Origin: Brachymonas sp049977365
GTDB taxonomy: Bacteria; Pseudomonadota; Gammaproteobacteria; Burkholderiales; Burkholderiaceae_C
NCBI RefSeq assembly: GCF_049977365.1
Contig: NZ_JBNGEN010000001.1
Location: 434,001 to 498,000 of the forward strand
DNA: 64,000 nucleotides
Direction: 5' to 3'
Part shown: positions 15,740 through 25,679 of the stretch, piece by piece
Layout: every line of letters begins with the position of its first letter
How positions within the stretch are numbered: the first letter of the stretch is position 1
The notes under the pieces: model-generated
Seen by the model: only the letters and a program-made list of their open reading frames with translations
What the model was told of the DNA's origin: nothing
Databases searched by the model: none
Translations under genes and position numbers: made by a program

Positions 15740-17674
15740 ATGTTCGAATTCATCCAAAAGCACAACAAGCTGTTCATGATCATGCTGTTCGCATTGGTCA
15801 TTCCCTCATTCGTCATGCTGGGCGTCGACAACTATCAGCGCATGAACGACGCGGGGCATACCACCGTGGCCATTGTCAACGGCCAGAAGATCACGCAGGC
15901 GGAATGGGACAATGCCCATCGGCAGGAAGTGGATCAGCTCCGCGCCAGTCAACCCGGCATCGATGCCCAGCTCCTGGATTCTCCGGCCGCGAAGTACGCC
16001 ACGCTGGAGCGCATGGTGCAGAACCGTGTCTTGGCAGAAGCCGCATCCAAGCTCAAGCTGTTCATCAGCGACCAGCGCCTTGCGCAGGAACTGATCAGCG
16101 ATCCTGCAATCGCTGCACTGCGGGGAAGCGATGGCAAGCTCGATCAAACCCGTTATGCGCAGCTCCTGGCCGCACAGGGACTCACGCCACAGCGCTATGA
16201 GGCCATGGTCCGCAGCCAACTCACCAGCCGGCAGGTATTGCAGGGCGTGTCGGGTGCCGGCGGCTGGATGCCAGCCTCCCTGGCTGACCTGGTAACACGC
16301 CCTTTCTTCGAAAGACGCAACATCAGCGTCATCTATTTCAAGCCTGAATCCTACAAGGCACAGGTTCATCCTTCTGCCCACGATCTGCAAGCCTACTACA
16401 AGAGCCATCTTGCAGAATTCCGTGCCCCCGAACAGGCCTCCATCGAATATGTGGTGCTGGATTTGGCTTCAGTGCAGAAGCACCTCACGGTCAGTGAGGC
16501 CGACCTCCAGAAATTCTATGAACAGAACAAGGACCGATTCGGTACGCGCGAGGAGCGCCGTGCAAGCCACATTCTGATCGCAGCCGATGCCAAGGCCTCT
16601 TCCACCCTGCGAGAAGCAGCACGCAAGAAAGCCGAAGACATTCTGGCGCAGGTCCAGAAAGACCCCGCCAGCTTTGCACAGCTGGCACAGAAGTACTCCC
16701 AGGATCCCGGCTCTGCCAAGAAGGGAGGAGACCTGGGATATTTCGATCGCACCACCATGGTCAAGCCCTTCGCAGAAGCTGCCTTTGCACTCAAGCAAAA
16801 CGAAATCAGCAAGGTGGTGGAAACTGACTACGGCTATCACATCATCAAACTGACTGGAATCCGCGGAGGAAGTGGGCAGCAGAGTTTCGACACACTCAAG
16901 CCGCAGATCGAAGCCGAGCTCAAGAAACAGCAGGCCCAGCAGAAATTCGGCGAAGCCGTAGAGGCCTTCAAGGAAGACGTGTTCAAACAACCGCAGTCCC
17001 TCAAGGCTGTGGCTGACAAGTTTGGCCTGCAGATCCAGACTGCCCAGAACATTGGCCGTACCCCTGTTCCCGGTGCACAGGGCCCGTTGGCTCAGCCCGC
17101 ATTCTTGAATGCCTTGTTCACAGCCAGCTCCCTGTCCGGAAAGCAGAACATCGCGCCGATGGAGATCGGTGCCAACCAGCTGGCCAGTGGACGCATCATC
17201 AGCTATAGCCCGGCACGACAAAAGACCTTTGACGAGGTCAAAGCCACCATCGAAAGCCAGGTGACTCAAGCCAAGGCAGCACAACTGGCCAAGGCTGCAG
17301 GTGAAGCAGCCCTCAAGCAATGGCAACCCCATCCTGCGCAGGCTCCCATGCCTGCCACTATGGACGTGTCCCGCACACAACCGAATGGCACACCACAAAC
17401 GGTCATCAATGGCGCACTGCGGGTCAGCCCTTCTCATCTCCCGGCGCTTCAGGGTGTCGATCTGGGCCCTCAGGGTTACGCTGTGGTCCGCGTCAACAAG
17501 ATCCTTCCCGCAGATGCCGTCACTGCCGCCGCTCAGGCACAGCAGCGCCCCCAAGTGGCACAAGCCTTCAATGAAGCCAGCATGGTGGCGTACTATGAGG
17601 CACTCAAGAAACTCCTGAAGGTACAAATCCTGGTGGCCAACCCCCTCGGCTCCACCTCTCGTCCCATCAAGTAA
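15740..17674 (+). CDS. ppiD: Peptidyl-prolyl cis-trans isomerase / periplasmic folding chaperone PpiD (SurA N-terminal domain)
   Basis: 644 residues. A single N-terminal membrane anchor (KLFMIMLFALVIPSFVMLGV) places the rest in the periplasm. The SurA-like N-domain follows (VNGQKITQAEWDNAHRQEVDQ). One parvulin domain spans about residues 270-375: ASHILIAADAK, FAQLAQKYSQDPGSAKKGGDLGYF and TDYGYHIIKL. A long C-terminal domain is typical of PpiD. It associates with SecYEG and helps newly exported proteins fold. Followed by tRNA-His. Confidence 0.93.
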   Translation: MFEFIQKHNKLFMIMLFALVIPSFVMLGVDNYQRMNDAGHTTVAIVNGQKITQAEWDNAHRQEVDQLRASQPGIDAQLLDSPAAKYATLERMVQNRVLAEAASKLKLFISDQRLAQELISDPAIAALRGSDGKLDQTRYAQLLAAQGLTPQRYEAMVRSQLTSRQVLQGVSGAGGWMPASLADLVTRPFFERRNISVIYFKPESYKAQVHPSAHDLQAYYKSHLAEFRAPEQASIEYVVLDLASVQKHLTVSEADLQKFYEQNKDRFGTREERRASHILIAADAKASSTLREAARKKAEDILAQVQKDPASFAQLAQKYSQDPGSAKKGGDLGYFDRTTMVKPFAEAAFALKQNEISKVVETDYGYHIIKLTGIRGGSGQQSFDTLKPQIEAELKKQQAQQKFGEAVEAFKEDVFKQPQSLKAVADKFGLQIQTAQNIGRTPVPGAQGPLAQPAFLNALFTASSLSGKQNIAPMEIGANQLASGRIISYSPARQKTFDEVKATIESQVTQAKAAQLAKAAGEAALKQWQPHPAQAPMPATMDVSRTQPNGTPQTVINGALRVSPSHLPALQGVDLGPQGYAVVRVNKILPADAVTAAAQAQQRPQVAQAFNEASMVAYYEALKKLLKVQILVANPLGSTSRPIK

Positions 17675-17713
17675 TTTTTGAAGTGTCGCTGAGGAACATC
17701 TCAAAAAACAAGC

Positions 17714-17719
17714 TATAAT
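17714..17719 (+). promoter_or_regulatory. -10 element for tRNA-His
   Basis: Perfect TATAAT 12 bases before the tRNA. No convincing -35 was seen at 17-base spacing. Confidence 0.5.
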
Positions 17720-17730
17720 TTATTCTTTCT

Positions 17731-17807
17731 GGTGGCTGTAGCTCAGTTGGTAGAGTCCAGGATTGTGATTCCTGTTGTCGTGGGTTCGAGCCCCATCAGC
17801 CACCCCA
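17731..17807 (+). tRNA. tRNA-His (GTG)
   Basis: Complete cloverleaf with anticodon GTG in GATTGTGATT. It has the extra G-1 opposite C73 that is specific to histidine tRNA, the usual GTTCGAG T-loop, and an encoded CCA. Confidence 0.97.
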
Positions 17808-17813
17808 GATATC

Positions 17814-17846
17814 AAAAGCCCTGAGTTTTCATCAGGGCTTTTTTTT
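17814..17846 (+). terminator. Rho-independent terminator after tRNA-His
   Basis: AAAAGCCCTGA / TCAGGGCTTTT stem with loop GTTTTCA and a T8 tail. Confidence 0.9.
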
Positions 17847-17989
17847 GCGGTTTCATGCATCGCAAAACTGCCGGCAGGATTCCTCGCATGGATACGTACA
17901 TGCGTCCATGTGCCCTGAGAACGGCAGAGTTCTCTCGTGCTTGCCCATTTATCTGCTCTTGGTTCTCCTGAAGCCGACATTCAAGTACT

Positions 17990-18988
17990 GTGCCTGCTGC
18001 CTCCGCTCCCTCATCCCTGCCCTATCTTGCACTGGCTGGCCCCACTGCCAGCGGCAAGACTGCGGCAGCCTTGTATCTGGCAGAAGAAACCGAAGCCCGC
18101 TGGGGAATCACGCTGGAGATCATCAGTGTGGATTCTGCGCTCGTGTATCAGGGCATGGACATTGGTACTGCCAAACCCAGCGCGGAAGAGCGCATGCGCG
18201 CCAGACACCATCTCATCGACATTCTCGATCCGTCGGAAACCTACAGCGCTGCACGATTCTTCCAGGATGCCACGGCAGCCATACGGGCTACCCACGACCG
18301 TGGCCATCTCCCCCTTCTGATCGGCGGCACGATGCTGTACTACAAGGCTCTTTTCGAGGGACTGAGTCATCTTCCTGAAACTGACCCGCAGATACGGCAG
18401 CAAGTAGCGGCCCAGGCTGCTCAACAAGGCTGGCCAGCCCTGCATGCCGAACTGGCACGTGTCGATCCTCTGGCTGCACAGCGACTGTCCCCCCAAGACA
18501 GCCAACGCATCGGTCGTGCACTGGAAGTATGGCTGGCAACAGGAAAGCCCTTTTCGGAATGGCAGGCAGACCGCAGCTCCAGTCAGTTCCCACCTTGGCC
18601 TCCGTTGACTCTGATTTCTCTCGAGCCGATGGATCGTGCCTGGCTTCATCAGCGCATTGCTCAACGCTTCGATGCCATGTTGGACGCGGGCTTCATGGCA
18701 GAAGTGCATGCCCTGCGAGCCAGACCCGACCTGCATGTCGGGCTCCCTTCCATGCGGTGCGTAGGGTACCGCCAGGCCTGGGAAGGATTGGACAATCAAG
18801 AGCCTCTCTCCTCATGGAGAGAGAAGGCGATTGCAGCAACCCGACAACTTGCCAAGCGTCAGCTCACCTGGCTCAGAAGCATGCCTGCTCGGAAAATCGT
18901 TCCATGCGAAGCTCCCGATGCCGCACACCAAGTTTTCCAGCTCACGGAAACAGCCTTGCGCACCCACGAGTTTTTCTCCGCGCTCTGA
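17990..18988 (+). CDS. miaA: tRNA dimethylallyltransferase
   Basis: 332 residues. Adds dimethylallyl to N6 of A37 in tRNAs that read codons starting with U. P-loop GPTASGKT is at residues 17-24, followed by ISVDSALVYQGMDIGTAKP, LIGGTMLYYKAL and QDSQRIGRALEV, all in family order. SMRCVGYRQAWEGL marks the C-terminal tRNA-contact region. The start appears to be GTG at 17990; no ATG in frame fits the conserved N-terminus. It is separated from the upstream tRNA-His by a strong terminator. Confidence 0.93.
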   Translation: MPAASAPSSLPYLALAGPTASGKTAAALYLAEETEARWGITLEIISVDSALVYQGMDIGTAKPSAEERMRARHHLIDILDPSETYSAARFFQDATAAIRATHDRGHLPLLIGGTMLYYKALFEGLSHLPETDPQIRQQVAAQAAQQGWPALHAELARVDPLAAQRLSPQDSQRIGRALEVWLATGKPFSEWQADRSSSQFPPWPPLTLISLEPMDRAWLHQRIAQRFDAMLDAGFMAEVHALRARPDLHVGLPSMRCVGYRQAWEGLDNQEPLSSWREKAIAATRQLAKRQLTWLRSMPARKIVPCEAPDAAHQVFQLTETALRTHEFFSAL

Positions 18989-19066
18989 ACCCACCCCTCG
19001 CTGATCGTGTGTTGCGCCTTCTGCTCGCGGCAGCATCTGTTCTTCCTCTGCTCAGGAAGCGCACAT

Positions 19067-19546
19067 TCACTGCAAGGACTGCTTGGAGCTTTTCGGCACA
19101 GGTAGCGCCAACACCTTGATCCCGTCTTCCCGCAGCTCACGTACCTCTTGTGCAGTCGCCTGTCCACGAATAGCTTCTGGCTTTCTGTGACCTTCGTGCA
19201 TGTCCCTGGCTTGACGTGCAAACTCTGTCCCCACATCCGTGGTATGGGTAAGTACCTGCTGCACCATGCGTTCGTATACCGCTGTCAGCATCGCAGGGGA
19301 CATGGGTAGGTTTTGCTCTGGTAGCTTGTCTTGATTCTTGTGTATGGTGGCAGCAGATGGGGGAGGCGTAGATGCATGATGCCCCAGATTCAGCCGAGGA
19401 GCAGACAGTCGCCTGACGATGGAGGAACTCCCACAGACCGGACACAGCACTTCCTTGCGCTCAAGCTGTACAACAGCCTCACCCTCAGAAGCGAACCATC
19501 CTTCAAAGCGATGTCCAACCACACACTCCAGATCCAGCACCTTCAT
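19067..19546 (-). CDS. DUF1178 family protein
   Basis: 159 residues from the ATG at 19546. MKVLDLECVVGHRFEGWFASEGE and LCPVCGSSSIVRRLSAPRLN fit DUF1178, with a CPVC half zinc site like those of the regulatory FmdB-type zinc ribbons. The rest is charged and helical. Function unknown. Its start overlaps the stop of the NUDIX gene as ATGA, implying translational coupling. The gene converges with miaA. Confidence 0.82.
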   Translation of the reverse strand: MKVLDLECVVGHRFEGWFASEGEAVVQLERKEVLCPVCGSSSIVRRLSAPRLNLGHHASTPPPSAATIHKNQDKLPEQNLPMSPAMLTAVYERMVQQVLTHTTDVGTEFARQARDMHEGHRKPEAIRGQATAQEVRELREDGIKVLALPVPKSSKQSLQ

Positions 19547-20181
19547 GTGACTGTCACCTGCTTCCATGGCAAAGTCCATCCTCTGCCATCAAGGTTCTGC
19601 ATCCAGAGCAGACAGCTGAGTGTCTTGGCATCTGTCAGTTCTCCTTGGCGAACACATTCGAGCAGATCCTCCAGGGTTGCTGCATGCACATGCAACAGCT
19701 CTCCTTCTTCCAAGTGCTGCCCCTTGAAACACAGCCTCCTGGCAAACCAGATGTCGATGTGCTCATCCGAATATCCTATGCAATTGTGCATCACGCCTGC
19801 ATAAGCCCATTCCATCGCATCGAATCCCGTTTCTTCAATCAGTTCGCGACGGGCACATGCTAGACCATCTTCGCCAGGATCCAGCTTGCCAGCAGGAAAT
19901 TCGATCATGACGCGATCCACAGCATGTCGATACTGGCGTTCTACGAGATATTTTCCATCCTCCAGAAGCGGCACTATTACAACTGCCCCTGGATGACGGA
20001 TAAACTCGCGCGAAGCCTCTTTCCCATCAGGTAACCCCACCCTGTCACGCTGGACCTTCAGAAATCGCCCAGTCCATACTGTCTCTGATTCAAGGACGCT
20101 CTCATTCAGATCAGACGATCCTGTTGCAATATGAGCAAGAAGGTCAGATACGAGAGGGTTCATTTCCTCGTTTTTACGCAT
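19543..20181 (-). CDS. NUDIX hydrolase, ADP-ribose pyrophosphatase-like
   Basis: 212 residues. The Nudix box GEDGLACARRELIEETGF follows the expected Gx5Ex7REUxEExGU pattern. The upstream REFIRHPGAVVIVPLLEDG and RQYRHAVDRVMIEFPAGKLDPGE segments are typical of ADP-sugar pyrophosphatases. The first Met (20181) has GGAG nine bases upstream; a Met six codons later sits right against GAGGAA and is less likely. Coupled to DUF1178. Its own promoter must lie between 20182 and the nuo terminator. Confidence 0.86.
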   Translation of the reverse strand: MRKNEEMNPLVSDLLAHIATGSSDLNESVLESETVWTGRFLKVQRDRVGLPDGKEASREFIRHPGAVVIVPLLEDGKYLVERQYRHAVDRVMIEFPAGKLDPGEDGLACARRELIEETGFDAMEWAYAGVMHNCIGYSDEHIDIWFARRLCFKGQHLEEGELLHVHAATLEDLLECVRQGELTDAKTLSCLLWMQNLDGRGWTLPWKQVTVT

Positions 20182-20221
20182 GGTGGATCACTCCATTGGA
20201 TGTCTTTTCGACCAGAATGCT

Positions 20222-20261
20222 GCAAAAAACAATCGCACGGTCACCATAAGGTGACCGTGCG
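20222..20261 (-). terminator. Rho-independent terminator of the nuo operon
   Basis: A perfect 12-bp stem CGCACGGTCACC / GGTGACCGTGCG with a 4-base loop, followed on the minus strand by ATTGTTTTTT. It ends the nuoA-N-DUF2818 transcript. Confidence 0.92.
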
Positions 20262-20306
20262 AAGCATTCAATATTCCCTGAATGGCGAAAGAGCAAGCGG
20301 AGTCGC

Positions 20307-20630
20307 TCATTCTCCTGATCTGGTCATATGGCTGTACACAAACCCCGGAAATGCAAAAGTGGCAAACAAGGCCACCGTAGTGACATAGAATTCCCAGCCT
20401 TGTGAATAGACCTGCCCGGCACGTGACTCAATCCAACGGCTGAACAGCCCTGTGAGCATATACAGGAATATCCACTCCATAAACTGAAGCCCTAATCTTT
20501 TTCCACTGCTGTGCTCCCCCTCTTTTTTTGTCAAGGGGACACACGCCAGAAGACGGCCATTAAGAAAAGGAAGATTGGCCGCGATAAAGGCCACCAGCAC
20601 AACCAACAGCACAGAGAACTGCTGACTCAT
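20307..20630 (-). CDS. DUF2818 family membrane protein, last gene of the nuo operon
   Basis: 107 residues with three hydrophobic segments (SVLLVVLVAFIAANLPFL, MEWIFLYMLTGLFSRWI, YVTTVALFATFAFPGFVY). It sits 30 bases after nuoN and before the operon terminator. DUF2818 is known mostly from betaproteobacteria in this position, so a role in complex I assembly or quinone-side function is suggested by context only. Confidence 0.8.
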   Translation of the reverse strand: MSQQFSVLLVVLVAFIAANLPFLNGRLLACVPLTKKEGEHSSGKRLGLQFMEWIFLYMLTGLFSRWIESRAGQVYSQGWEFYVTTVALFATFAFPGFVYSHMTRSGE

Positions 20631-20660
20631 GGGATATTTCCTGTTATTACACTGAGAATT

Positions 20661-22157
20661 TCAGGCATTGAGCATGCGATGGATGGCAAATGCACAGATA
20701 GCCATCAACCCTGCCGGCATCAATCCAAACAGCAGCACCAACGCGCCATTGATGGACAGTACGGCACGAACATCCAGTCCTGCATGCAATTCCTTTGGCA
20801 ATTGGGGATTCGGGGCATCAAAGTACATGACCTTGATGACGCGGAGATAATAGAACGCACCAATCAGGGACATGAGCACCGCAAAAATGGCAAGTCCAAT
20901 CTGGAATGTCTGTCCGGAAGCCACCAGAACTTGCAGCACTGTCAGCTTGGCATAGAACCCTACCATCGGAGGCACACCAGCCAAGGACAGGAGACTCACA
21001 GCCATCACACCTGCGTACAGCGGGCGAGATTGATTCAGTCCGGAAAGATCCTGAATGTTCTCGCACTCGAACCCCTCATACGACAGGAGCATGATCACAC
21101 CAAAGTTGACCAGGGTGGTCAGGACGTAGGTGACGATATAGAACATGCCAGCCGAATAGGCATCGACGACGAGATTGAAATTTCCATTGCTGTATCCAGA
21201 GACGAAAGCCAACAGCACGAATCCCACCTGCGAAATGGTGGAATATGCAAGCATGCGCTTGAGATTGGTCTGCATGATGGCTGCAAGGTTACCGATCAAC
21301 AGAGATGCAATGGCCAACACGGCCATCATCTGCTGCCATTGAACAGCCAGCGGCATCAATCCTTCTACCAGGAGGCGCACCATGATGGCAAACGCCGCCA
21401 GTTTGGGCGCACTTGCCACAATCAGCGTCACAGAGGTCGGAGCCCCTTCATACACATCAGGCAGCCACGCATGGAATGGAGCAGCCCCCAGCTTGAAAGC
21501 CAGCCCTGACACCAGAAACACCAGTCCAAGCATCAGAATCTGCCATTTGGCCATACCGGTTGCAACGATCTGCTGAATCTGATTGATCTGCAGGGTTCCA
21601 GTTGCGCCATAGATCATCGACATGCCGTAAAGCATGAAACCGGAAGCCAATGCACCCAGCACAAAGTACTTCATGCCTGCTTCCGTAGACTGCTTGTGAT
21701 CACGGCGCAGAGCAACCAACGCATAGCTGGAAAGAGTCAAGAGTTCGAGGCCCAGATAGATCACAAGAAAATGATTGCCGGAAATCATCATGAAGATGCC
21801 GAGCAGACTGAACAGACTGAGAGTGAACAGCTCCCCGCCACGCGACAGCATATCTCGCGCCACCGAATAGGGACGGCCATAGATCATGGTAACCATCATG
21901 GCCAGTGCAGCAAAGCATTTGAGCCAATTTCCCATGGGATCGCTGACGATCATGTTGCCGAAGCCATAGATCGTGAACCCATTCAGCGCATACAACCCTT
22001 GTGATACAGCCACCACGAAGAGTGTCAGCAACGTGAATACATAAGTGAATGTCCGCTTGGTGCTATGGACCGAGAGATCTGCCAGCGTGATGGCACAGGC
22101 CATGACCAGCAGAATCAACTCCGGGAAAATGGCGACCCAGCTCAGGTTATCAATCAT
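20661..22157 (-). CDS. nuoN: NADH-quinone oxidoreductase subunit N
   Basis: 498 residues with about 14 membrane helices. One of the three antiporter-like proton-pumping subunits of complex I. Proton_antipo_M core: LGLELLTLSSYALVALRR, FKLGAAPFHAWLPDVYEGAP and LKRMLAYSTISQVGF contain the conserved Glu, Lys and Lys residues of the channel. It is followed after 30 bases by DUF2818 and preceded by nuoM at an 11-base gap. Confidence 0.96.
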   Translation of the reverse strand: MIDNLSWVAIFPELILLVMACAITLADLSVHSTKRTFTYVFTLLTLFVVAVSQGLYALNGFTIYGFGNMIVSDPMGNWLKCFAALAMMVTMIYGRPYSVARDMLSRGGELFTLSLFSLLGIFMMISGNHFLVIYLGLELLTLSSYALVALRRDHKQSTEAGMKYFVLGALASGFMLYGMSMIYGATGTLQINQIQQIVATGMAKWQILMLGLVFLVSGLAFKLGAAPFHAWLPDVYEGAPTSVTLIVASAPKLAAFAIMVRLLVEGLMPLAVQWQQMMAVLAIASLLIGNLAAIMQTNLKRMLAYSTISQVGFVLLAFVSGYSNGNFNLVVDAYSAGMFYIVTYVLTTLVNFGVIMLLSYEGFECENIQDLSGLNQSRPLYAGVMAVSLLSLAGVPPMVGFYAKLTVLQVLVASGQTFQIGLAIFAVLMSLIGAFYYLRVIKVMYFDAPNPQLPKELHAGLDVRAVLSINGALVLLFGLMPAGLMAICAFAIHRMLNA

Positions 22158-22168
22158 GGTGCGTTCTC

Positions 22169-23644
22169 TTATTGCAATTTGGATTGTGCGACATGCTGCA
22201 GCAGCTGAGCGACCGACGCATCCATGACATCAGTGACCGGCTTGGGATCGAGCCCCATCCACAACACCCCTACTGCCAGCAGCGTCAGCATCAAGAATTC
22301 CCGAGGAGTGATATCCATCAACTTGCGCACATTGTCATTTGCGACAGGGCCCAGATACACACGCTTGTACATCCAGAGCGAATAGGCTGCACCGAGCACC
22401 AAGGCAGATGCTGCCATAACCCCGAGCCAGAAACCAGCCTGCGTAGCAGCCAGAATCACCATCCATTCACCCACAAACCCCGAGGTTGCCGGCAAACCGC
22501 AGTTGGCCATGGAAAACAGCAGCGCGAAGGCGGCAAATTTCGGCATGGTATTGATCACGCCGCCATAGGCTGCGATTTCACGGGAATGCACACGATCGTA
22601 AAGCACCCCAATGCACAGAAACATAGCAGCAGATACCAAACCGTGAGAAATCATCTGCACGATGCCCCCTGCGATACCCAGATCATTGAATATGAAGAAG
22701 CCCAATGTCACGAACCCCATGTGCGCCACGGAAGAATAGGCAACCAGCTTCTTCATGTCGCGCTGCACCATGGCCACCAGGCCCACATAGATCACTGCCA
22801 CCAGTGAGAAGGCAATCATGAGCCACGCCCATTGGTGCGCTGCATCAGGTGCGATGGGCAGCGAAAAACGCAGAAAGCCATAGGCACCCAGCTTGAGCAT
22901 GATGGCTGCCAGCACCACGGAGCCTCCGGTAGGAGCTTCGACGTGCACATCGGGCAACCAAGTATGCACAGGCCACATGGGCACCTTCACGGCAAAAGCA
23001 GCAAAGAAAGCAAAGAAAAGCAGAGTCTGGGCACGTGCCCCCAGCGGCATGCTCTGCCAGAGCTGAATATCAAAGCTGCCGCCGGAAACATTGAACAGAT
23101 ACACCAGTGCAACCAGCATCAGAAGCGAGCCTGCCAGGGTATAGAGAAAAAACTTGAAGGCTGCGTAGATGCGGTTCGGCCCACCCCAAATTCCGATGAT
23201 GAGATACATCGGGATCAGGGTAGCCTCGAAGAACACATAGAACAACATGGCATCCAGTGATGCAAAGACACCGATCATCAATCCACTCAGGATGAGAAAA
23301 GCGCCCATGTACTGATTGACACGGCTGGTAATGACCTTCCAGCCGGCAATCACGACAATCACGGTAATGAAAGCCGTCAACAGTACGAACCACAGCGAAA
23401 TGCCATCCACCCCAAGGTGGTAATTGATGTTGAAGCGTGGAATCCATGGATTGTTTTCCACGAACTGCATGGCTGCAGTGTGCAGGCGGAATCCTGTATA
23501 GAGCGGAACAGTGACCGCTAAACTGGCCAGAGACCCCAAGAGCGCCAGCCAACGCACCATGCTCTTGTAGCGATCGGCGCCGAACGCGAGCAGGATGGAG
23601 CCGATGACGATGGGCATCCAGATCGATAGGCTTAACAATCCCAT
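22169..23644 (-). CDS. nuoM: NADH-quinone oxidoreductase subunit M
   Basis: 491 residues, about 14 membrane helices. Antiporter-like subunit with YVFFEATLIPMYLIIGIWGG (conserved Glu), FFAAFAVKVPMWPVHTWLPDVHVEAPTGG cut across by the broken helix, and KLVAYSSVAHMGF. It sits in the distal membrane arm between NuoL and NuoN. 14 bases separate it from nuoL. Confidence 0.96.
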   Translation of the reverse strand: MGLLSLSIWMPIVIGSILLAFGADRYKSMVRWLALLGSLASLAVTVPLYTGFRLHTAAMQFVENNPWIPRFNINYHLGVDGISLWFVLLTAFITVIVVIAGWKVITSRVNQYMGAFLILSGLMIGVFASLDAMLFYVFFEATLIPMYLIIGIWGGPNRIYAAFKFFLYTLAGSLLMLVALVYLFNVSGGSFDIQLWQSMPLGARAQTLLFFAFFAAFAVKVPMWPVHTWLPDVHVEAPTGGSVVLAAIMLKLGAYGFLRFSLPIAPDAAHQWAWLMIAFSLVAVIYVGLVAMVQRDMKKLVAYSSVAHMGFVTLGFFIFNDLGIAGGIVQMISHGLVSAAMFLCIGVLYDRVHSREIAAYGGVINTMPKFAAFALLFSMANCGLPATSGFVGEWMVILAATQAGFWLGVMAASALVLGAAYSLWMYKRVYLGPVANDNVRKLMDITPREFLMLTLLAVGVLWMGLDPKPVTDVMDASVAQLLQHVAQSKLQ

Positions 23645-23658
23645 TTTGTTCTTTCTCC

Positions 23659-25674
23659 TTATTTGCCAAGCCAGACGAACCAGGTCATCAGAGCCAGCAC
23701 GCCCATGATCATGAGGAGCGCATAGTGATAGACATAACCGGTCTGGAGCTTGCGCACCACAGCAGCAATGCCTCCCACCACTTTCCAGGAACCATTGACC
23801 ACCAATCCATCGATCAAGGTCTGGTCCCCCACCTTCCAGAATCCAGTACCAAGCAGGCGGGCACCGCGCGCAATGATGTTCTCGTTGATCCAGTCAAGGT
23901 AGTACTTGTTTTCCAGAATGGTGACAAAGGGCGAGAACAGGGTCTTGAGACGCGCTGCCATCGCATTGTTGAAAATATAGAGGTAATACGCGACTCCCAC
24001 CCCTGCCACTGTGAGCCAGAAAGGAATGGTGGTCACTGCATGGATGCCCATGGCCCAGGCACCATGGAACTCTTCCCCGAGATGCTCCATGACAGGGTGC
24101 TGATGCAGATTGATCTGCGCGATGCCATCGAAGAAATGTCCGAACAGAAGAGGCTGAATTGCGACATAGCCCACAACGACAGAAGGAATCGCCAGCAAAA
24201 TCAGAGGCAACGTGACCACCCATGGCGACTCATGCGGCTTGGAAGAATGCCCATGAGCATGCGCATCATGCCCATGATGAGCCTCTGGATTGAGGTCATA
24301 CCGTTCCGGCCCATGAAAAACCAGGAAATACATCCGAAAACTGTAGAGCGCTGTCACGAATACACTCAGAAGTGCCGCCCAGTAGGCAATACCTGCGGCA
24401 GGCAAAGTGCTCATGTGTACTGCCTCGATGATGCTTTCCTTCGAATAGAAGCCAGCAAAGAACGGAGTCCCGATCAATGCAAGTGAACCAATCAGAGAAG
24501 TGATCCAAGTGATAGGCATGTATTTGCGCAGTCCTCCCATCCAGCGCATATCCTGGTTGTGATGGACACCCATGATTACCGAGCCAGCGCCCAAGAAAAG
24601 AAGCGCTTTGAAGAAGGCATGCGTCATCAGATGAAACACTGCCACCGGATAGGCTGAAACACCCAATGCCATGGTCATGTACCCCAACTGCGACAGAGTT
24701 GAATACGCCACCACGCGCTTGATATCGTTCTGGATAATTCCCAGAAGTCCCATGAAGAAGGCGGTAATGGCGCCAATGACCAATACAAAGTTGAGGGCTG
24801 TATCACTCAACTCATAAAGAGGCGACATGCGCGTCACCATGAAAATACCTGCCGTCACCATGGTGGCTGCGTGGATCAGTGCCGAAATGGGAGTGGGGCC
24901 TTCCATGGAATCCGGCAGCCAGATGTGCAAAGGGAACTGTGCCGACTTTCCCATTGCACCGATGAAAAGACAAATGGCAGCCATGGTCGCCACATTCCAT
25001 CCAATGCCTGGATATGTCTGAACTGCCAAAGTATTGACCTTGGCAAAAAATTCAGTGTAGTTGAATGTACCTGTGTAAGCCAAGATCAGACCGATACCGA
25101 GAATGAATCCAAAATCTCCTACACGGTTTACCAAAAAAGCCTTGAGATTGGCGAAAATTGCCGTCGGCCTCTTGAACCAGAATCCGATCAGCAGATAGGA
25201 CACCAAGCCTACCGCTTCCCAGCCAAAGAACAGCTGCAGAAAATTGTTGCTCATGACCAGCATGAGCATAGAGAAGGTAAACAGGGAAATGTAGGAAAAG
25301 AAACGATCATAGCCGTCGTCATCCTCCATGTAACCCACTGTGTAGATGTGCACCATCAGGGACACGAATGTCACCACACACATCATCATGGCCGTGAGGT
25401 TGTCGACCATGAAACCCACCTCCATCTTCAGACCACCAATGTTCATCCATTCGTAGATGGTCTGATTGAAGGTAGCTCCTGCCAGCGTCTGTTTGAATAC
25501 CAGAACAGACACAACAAAGGAGATAAAAACCCCAGAAATAGCAAGGATTTGGGATGCCTTACGCCCAAGTATATTGCCTCCCAACGCCGTTCCGAAAACC
25601 CCGACCAGAATCGACATGACCAAAGGGGCCAACGGCACGATAAGCAGCATATTCAAAGAAAGGCTGGAATTCAT
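23659..25674 (-). CDS. nuoL: NADH-quinone oxidoreductase subunit L
   Basis: 671 residues with about 16 helices. The distal antiporter-like subunit, with a long amphipathic lateral helix near the C-terminus. The core includes FFGWEAVGLVSYLLIGFW, MGKSAQFPLHIWLPDSMEGPTP and KRVVAYSTLSQLGYM. A His-rich loop (HHGHDAHAHGHSSKPHE) lies before the last helices. The ATG at 25674 follows GAAGGGG by nine bases; a GTG three codons earlier overlaps the nuoK stop. Confidence 0.96.
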   Translation of the reverse strand: MNSSLSLNMLLIVPLAPLVMSILVGVFGTALGGNILGRKASQILAISGVFISFVVSVLVFKQTLAGATFNQTIYEWMNIGGLKMEVGFMVDNLTAMMMCVVTFVSLMVHIYTVGYMEDDDGYDRFFSYISLFTFSMLMLVMSNNFLQLFFGWEAVGLVSYLLIGFWFKRPTAIFANLKAFLVNRVGDFGFILGIGLILAYTGTFNYTEFFAKVNTLAVQTYPGIGWNVATMAAICLFIGAMGKSAQFPLHIWLPDSMEGPTPISALIHAATMVTAGIFMVTRMSPLYELSDTALNFVLVIGAITAFFMGLLGIIQNDIKRVVAYSTLSQLGYMTMALGVSAYPVAVFHLMTHAFFKALLFLGAGSVIMGVHHNQDMRWMGGLRKYMPITWITSLIGSLALIGTPFFAGFYSKESIIEAVHMSTLPAAGIAYWAALLSVFVTALYSFRMYFLVFHGPERYDLNPEAHHGHDAHAHGHSSKPHESPWVVTLPLILLAIPSVVVGYVAIQPLLFGHFFDGIAQINLHQHPVMEHLGEEFHGAWAMGIHAVTTIPFWLTVAGVGVAYYLYIFNNAMAARLKTLFSPFVTILENKYYLDWINENIIARGARLLGTGFWKVGDQTLIDGLVVNGSWKVVGGIAAVVRKLQTGYVYHYALLMIMGVLALMTWFVWLGK

Positions 25675-25679
25675 GATTA

